Source of the DNA: Flavobacteriaceae bacterium
Lineage (GTDB): Bacteria > Bacteroidota > Bacteroidia > Flavobacteriales > Flavobacteriaceae
DNA: 5,442 bases
NCBI GenBank assembly: GCA_016763215.1
Contig: JAESUF010000043.1
Coordinates: 1 to 5,442, forward strand
Reading direction: 5' to 3'
The translations under genes were made by a program, and so were the position numbers. This document shows positions 5,291 through 5,442 of the stretch, in pieces. The notes under the pieces are model-generated. The model was not told where the DNA came from. It searched no databases and was given only the letters and a program-made list of their open reading frames with translations. The stretch's first letter is position 1; every line of letters begins with the position of its first letter.

Positions 5291-5442
5291 TGCTTTAATC
5301 GATATTGAGAAGGCGTGTTTTTCTTTACAGTTTTAAATTGCCGATTGAAGTTTGATAAGTTTCCAAAGCCACATTGATAGGCAATTTCAGCGACAGAAAG
5401 CTCGTTTTTATTTAATAAAAGTGTACTGGCATTTTCAATACG
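5287..5442 (-). CDS. AraC family transcriptional regulator, C-terminal HTH end (partial)
   Basis: The minus strand is open from the window edge to TAA at 5287-5289 and encodes the last 51 residues of an AraC/XylS-type regulator. The classic second helix-turn-helix and family signature are clear: LSVAEIAYQCGFGNLSNF, then NRQFKTVKKNTPSQYR, ending RLKH. Upstream in the piece, RIENASTLLLNKNE matches the linker helix between the two HTH motifs. The protein begins outside the window, so its sensory N-terminal domain and ligand cannot be seen. It converges on the MmcQ pair with a four-base stop overlap, so it is not in their operon. Confidence 0.9.
   Translation of the reverse strand, partial: RIENASTLLLNKNELSVAEIAYQCGFGNLSNFNRQFKTVKKNTPSQYRLKH

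Overview
The window looks like a core chromosomal segment of a Bacteroidota bacterium, most likely Flavobacteriia. The DNA is AT-rich, ribosome binding sites are weak or absent, and RuvC, HemW and a small four-helix bundle protein all read like flavobacterial versions. One upstream site matches the Bacteroidota -7 promoter element TAnnTTTG. The species cannot be named from this sequence.

Left part (1-2489): the tail of an unidentified gene is followed by a palindromic REP-like intergenic repeat. Next come ruvC (Holliday junction resolvase, apparently starting at a non-ATG codon just after the repeat), a four-helix bundle (S23/IVP family) gene, and hemW (heme chaperone, radical SAM). The four-helix bundle gene is bordered on both sides by short heptamer-based repeat arrays. 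These arrays point in opposite directions, so gene plus repeats looks like a discrete cassette sitting between two housekeeping genes.

Middle part (2490-4448): a cyclase/kynurenine-formamidase-family protein on the + strand converges, with overlapping stop codons, on a minus-strand pair. That pair is an exported SGNH-type hydrolase followed, by a 1-nt stop/start overlap, by a DUF1801 protein.

Right part (4449-5442): a short divergent intergenic region leads to two tandem MmcQ/YjbR paralogues, clearly a duplication in which the second copy gained about nine residues. The window ends in the C-terminal DNA-binding part of an AraC-family regulator on the minus strand, whose stop overlaps the stop of the second MmcQ gene.

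There is no CRISPR array, tRNA, rRNA or recognisable transposase, and no gene-free stretch longer than 300 bases. I do not see a convincing multi-gene novel system. The most interesting structure is the repeat-bordered four-helix bundle cassette. Next are the REP-like element at the ruvC start, the diverged MmcQ tandem pair, and a possible gene remnant after hemW.
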